Shown here one piece after another: positions 62,485-64,000 of a DNA stretch of 64,000 bases. This stretch comes from Hyalangium versicolor (GTDB lineage Bacteria > Myxococcota > Myxococcia > Myxococcales > Myxococcaceae). The stretch lies in contig NZ_JAHXBF010000001.1 in NCBI RefSeq assembly GCF_020103695.1, forward strand, positions 186,001 through 250,000, written 5' to 3'. The translations under genes were made by a program, and so were the position numbers. The first letter of the stretch is position 1. The number at the start of each line of letters is the position of its first letter. The notes beneath the pieces were generated by a model. That model did no database searches and was not told the origin of the DNA. It saw nothing but the letters and a program-made list of their open reading frames with translations.

Positions 62485-64000
62485 GGCGCGAGCCCATTGC
62501 CATCATCGGGATCGGGTGCCGTTACCCGGGGGCCCGGGATCCGAGAGCCCTCTGGAAGCTCCTCGCCGAGGGCGTGGACGCCGTCACGGAGGTCCCCCCT
62601 GAGCGCTGGGACGCCCGGGCGTTCTACGATCCGGATCCTGGCGTCGAAGGGAAGATGAACACCCGTTGGGGCGGGTTCCTCAAGGACGTCGATCGCTTCG
62701 ACCCGCAGTTCTTCAAGATCGCACCGCGCGAAGCCGACAGCATGGATCCGCAGCAGCGGCTCCTGCTGGAGGTGACCTGGGAGGCGCTCGAGGACGCGGG
62801 GCTCATCCCAGATCACCTGGCAGGGACGAAGACGGGCGTTTTCGTGGGCATCTCCGCCTTCGACTACTACTCGCTCATGTGCCAGGACACGCGCAACATC
62901 GGCCCGCATTTCAGCACGGGTAACACGCACGCGGTCGCGGCCAATCGCATCTCCTACCTGTTCGATTTCCGCGGGCCGAGCATCGCGCTGGATACGGCCT
63001 GCTCCTCCTCCCTCGTCTCCACCCACCTCGGCTGCCAGAGCTTGTGGTCCGGCGAGTCGACCCTGGCCGTCGCTGGAGGGGCGCACCTGCTCCTCTTCCC
63101 CTGGCTGAACGTGGCGTACTCGAAGGCGGGGCTCATGTCCCCCGTGGGCCGCTGCAAGACATTCGACGCCTCCGCTGATGGCTATGTGCGCAGTGAGGGT
63201 GCCGGCATCGTCGTGCTCAAGCGCCTGAGCGAGGCGCTCGCCGACGGCAACCAGATCTACGCAATCATCCGGGGCAGCGCCGTCAACCAGGATGGCCGCA
63301 GCAATGGACTGACCGCGCCCAATCCCAAGGCCCAGGAGGCGGTGCTGCGGGCGGCCTACCTCGACGCGAACGTCGACCAGGGGACCGTGCAATACGTCGA
63401 GGCGCACGGCAGCGGCACCAAGCTCGGTGACCCCATTGAGTTGAAGTCGCTGGCTGCGGTGGTGGCAGAGGGACGCGCGCCTGGAGACTTCTGCTGGGTG
63501 GGTGCCCTCAAGAGCAACGTTGGGCACGCGGAGGCCGCGGCCGGGGTCGGTGGCCTCATCAAGGCCGTACTCGCGCTGCAGCACCGGCAGATCCCGCCGA
63601 GCATCCATTTCAAGAATCCCAACCCGTACATCCCTTTCGACAAGATCCCGCTGAGGGTGCCGACCTCCCTCTTGCCGTGGCCAGAGGTCTCCGGCCCTCG
63701 GCTGGCCGGCGTGAGCGCCTTTGGCTTTGGCGGGACCAATGCCCACATCGTTCTCGAGGAAGCGCCGGTGGCAGCGAGCGGGGCTGTGCAGGCGGGAAGT
63801 GGCCTTTCGCGGCCGCTGCACCTGCTCACCCTGCGCGCGAGGAGCAAGCACTCCCTGAAGGAACTTGCTCAGCGTCACCAGGAGTTCCTGGCTGAGCAGC
63901 CAGAGGTGTCGATCGCGGACGTGTGCTACTCAGCCAATACCGGTCGAACGAGCTTCGCGCATCGGATCGCGGTGGCCGCCCAGTCGATGGAGGAACTCCG
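62481..64000 (+). CDS. Type I polyketide synthase, N-terminal part (runs off window)
   Basis: The first 506 codons are in the window and still open at 64000. The N-terminal ketosynthase is complete: DTACSSS with Cys174, EAHGSGT with His309, KSNVGHAEAAAG with His349, and the SAFGFGGTNAHIVLEE end. EAHGSGT replaces the more common EAHGTGT. A linker and the start of the next domain follow (LHLLTLRARSKHSLKELA). With no loading domain before the KS, it most likely accepts the acyl group from the FAAL-ACP protein. Translationally coupled to the P450 gene. Confidence 0.93.
   Translation, partial: MRREPIAIIGIGCRYPGARDPRALWKLLAEGVDAVTEVPPERWDARAFYDPDPGVEGKMNTRWGGFLKDVDRFDPQFFKIAPREADSMDPQQRLLLEVTWEALEDAGLIPDHLAGTKTGVFVGISAFDYYSLMCQDTRNIGPHFSTGNTHAVAANRISYLFDFRGPSIALDTACSSSLVSTHLGCQSLWSGESTLAVAGGAHLLLFPWLNVAYSKAGLMSPVGRCKTFDASADGYVRSEGAGIVVLKRLSEALADGNQIYAIIRGSAVNQDGRSNGLTAPNPKAQEAVLRAAYLDANVDQGTVQYVEAHGSGTKLGDPIELKSLAAVVAEGRAPGDFCWVGALKSNVGHAEAAAGVGGLIKAVLALQHRQIPPSIHFKNPNPYIPFDKIPLRVPTSLLPWPEVSGPRLAGVSAFGFGGTNAHIVLEEAPVAASGAVQAGSGLSRPLHLLTLRARSKHSLKELAQRHQEFLAEQPEVSIADVCYSANTGRTSFAHRIAVAAQSMEEL

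Overview
The window is high-GC DNA from a myxobacterium, most likely suborder Cystobacterineae (Archangium, Cystobacter or Stigmatella-like). I infer this from gene content: a bacNOP bactofilin operon followed by the ParB-like CTPase gene padC, many lipoproteins and TPR proteins, a eukaryote-type Ser/Thr kinase, hybrid histidine kinases and a FAAL/P450/PKS cluster. No 16S gene is present, so genus is not resolved.

Layout. (1) 1-8.6 kb: a tightly coupled + strand housekeeping operon with a TPR-like protein (cut by the left edge), an FHA protein, xseA, xseB, a single-domain response regulator, ispA, dxs and tlyA. (2) 8.6-22 kb: a BMP-type lipoprotein behind a hairpin-rich leader; a TetR regulator divergent from a Tat-exported hydrolase with a perfect palindrome between them; an Omp85-like barrel; an orphan MacB/FtsX-type permease; a receptor-like Ser/Thr kinase with a 7TMR-DISM sensor; a large lipoprotein; and an OmpA protein. 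(3) 22-39.4 kb: a hybrid kinase, TPR proteins, a lipase, bacN-bacO-bacP-padC-pyrE, two tandem trypsin-like lipoproteins, LOG, rhomboid, nadB, a lytic transglycosylase, a TPR-AIM24 protein, pgsA and tRNA-Gly(GCC) with a strong terminator.

(4) 39.4-57.8 kb: an accessory locus beginning immediately after the tRNA, and the most interesting part of the window. One arm (- strand) encodes a small exported protein, a C25/gingipain-fold cysteine protease homologue with a C-terminal HTH, and a metallophosphoesterase. The divergent arm (+ strand) encodes a second C25-like protein, a CHAT protease fused to a degenerate SIR2-like domain, and a translationally coupled STAND NTPase with a transmembrane segment and 16 nearly identical WD40 repeats (126-bp DNA period). 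Converging on it are a LysM/FecR protein and a giant 15xPKD exported protein. The combination resembles NLR-like conflict or programmed-cell-death systems, but with an unusual set of three caspase-clan proteins.

(5) 57.8-59.2 kb: remnants of three different insertion sequences. (6) 59.2-64 kb: the start of a biosynthetic cluster (FAAL-ACP, cytochrome P450, type I PKS ketosynthase) that runs off the right edge.
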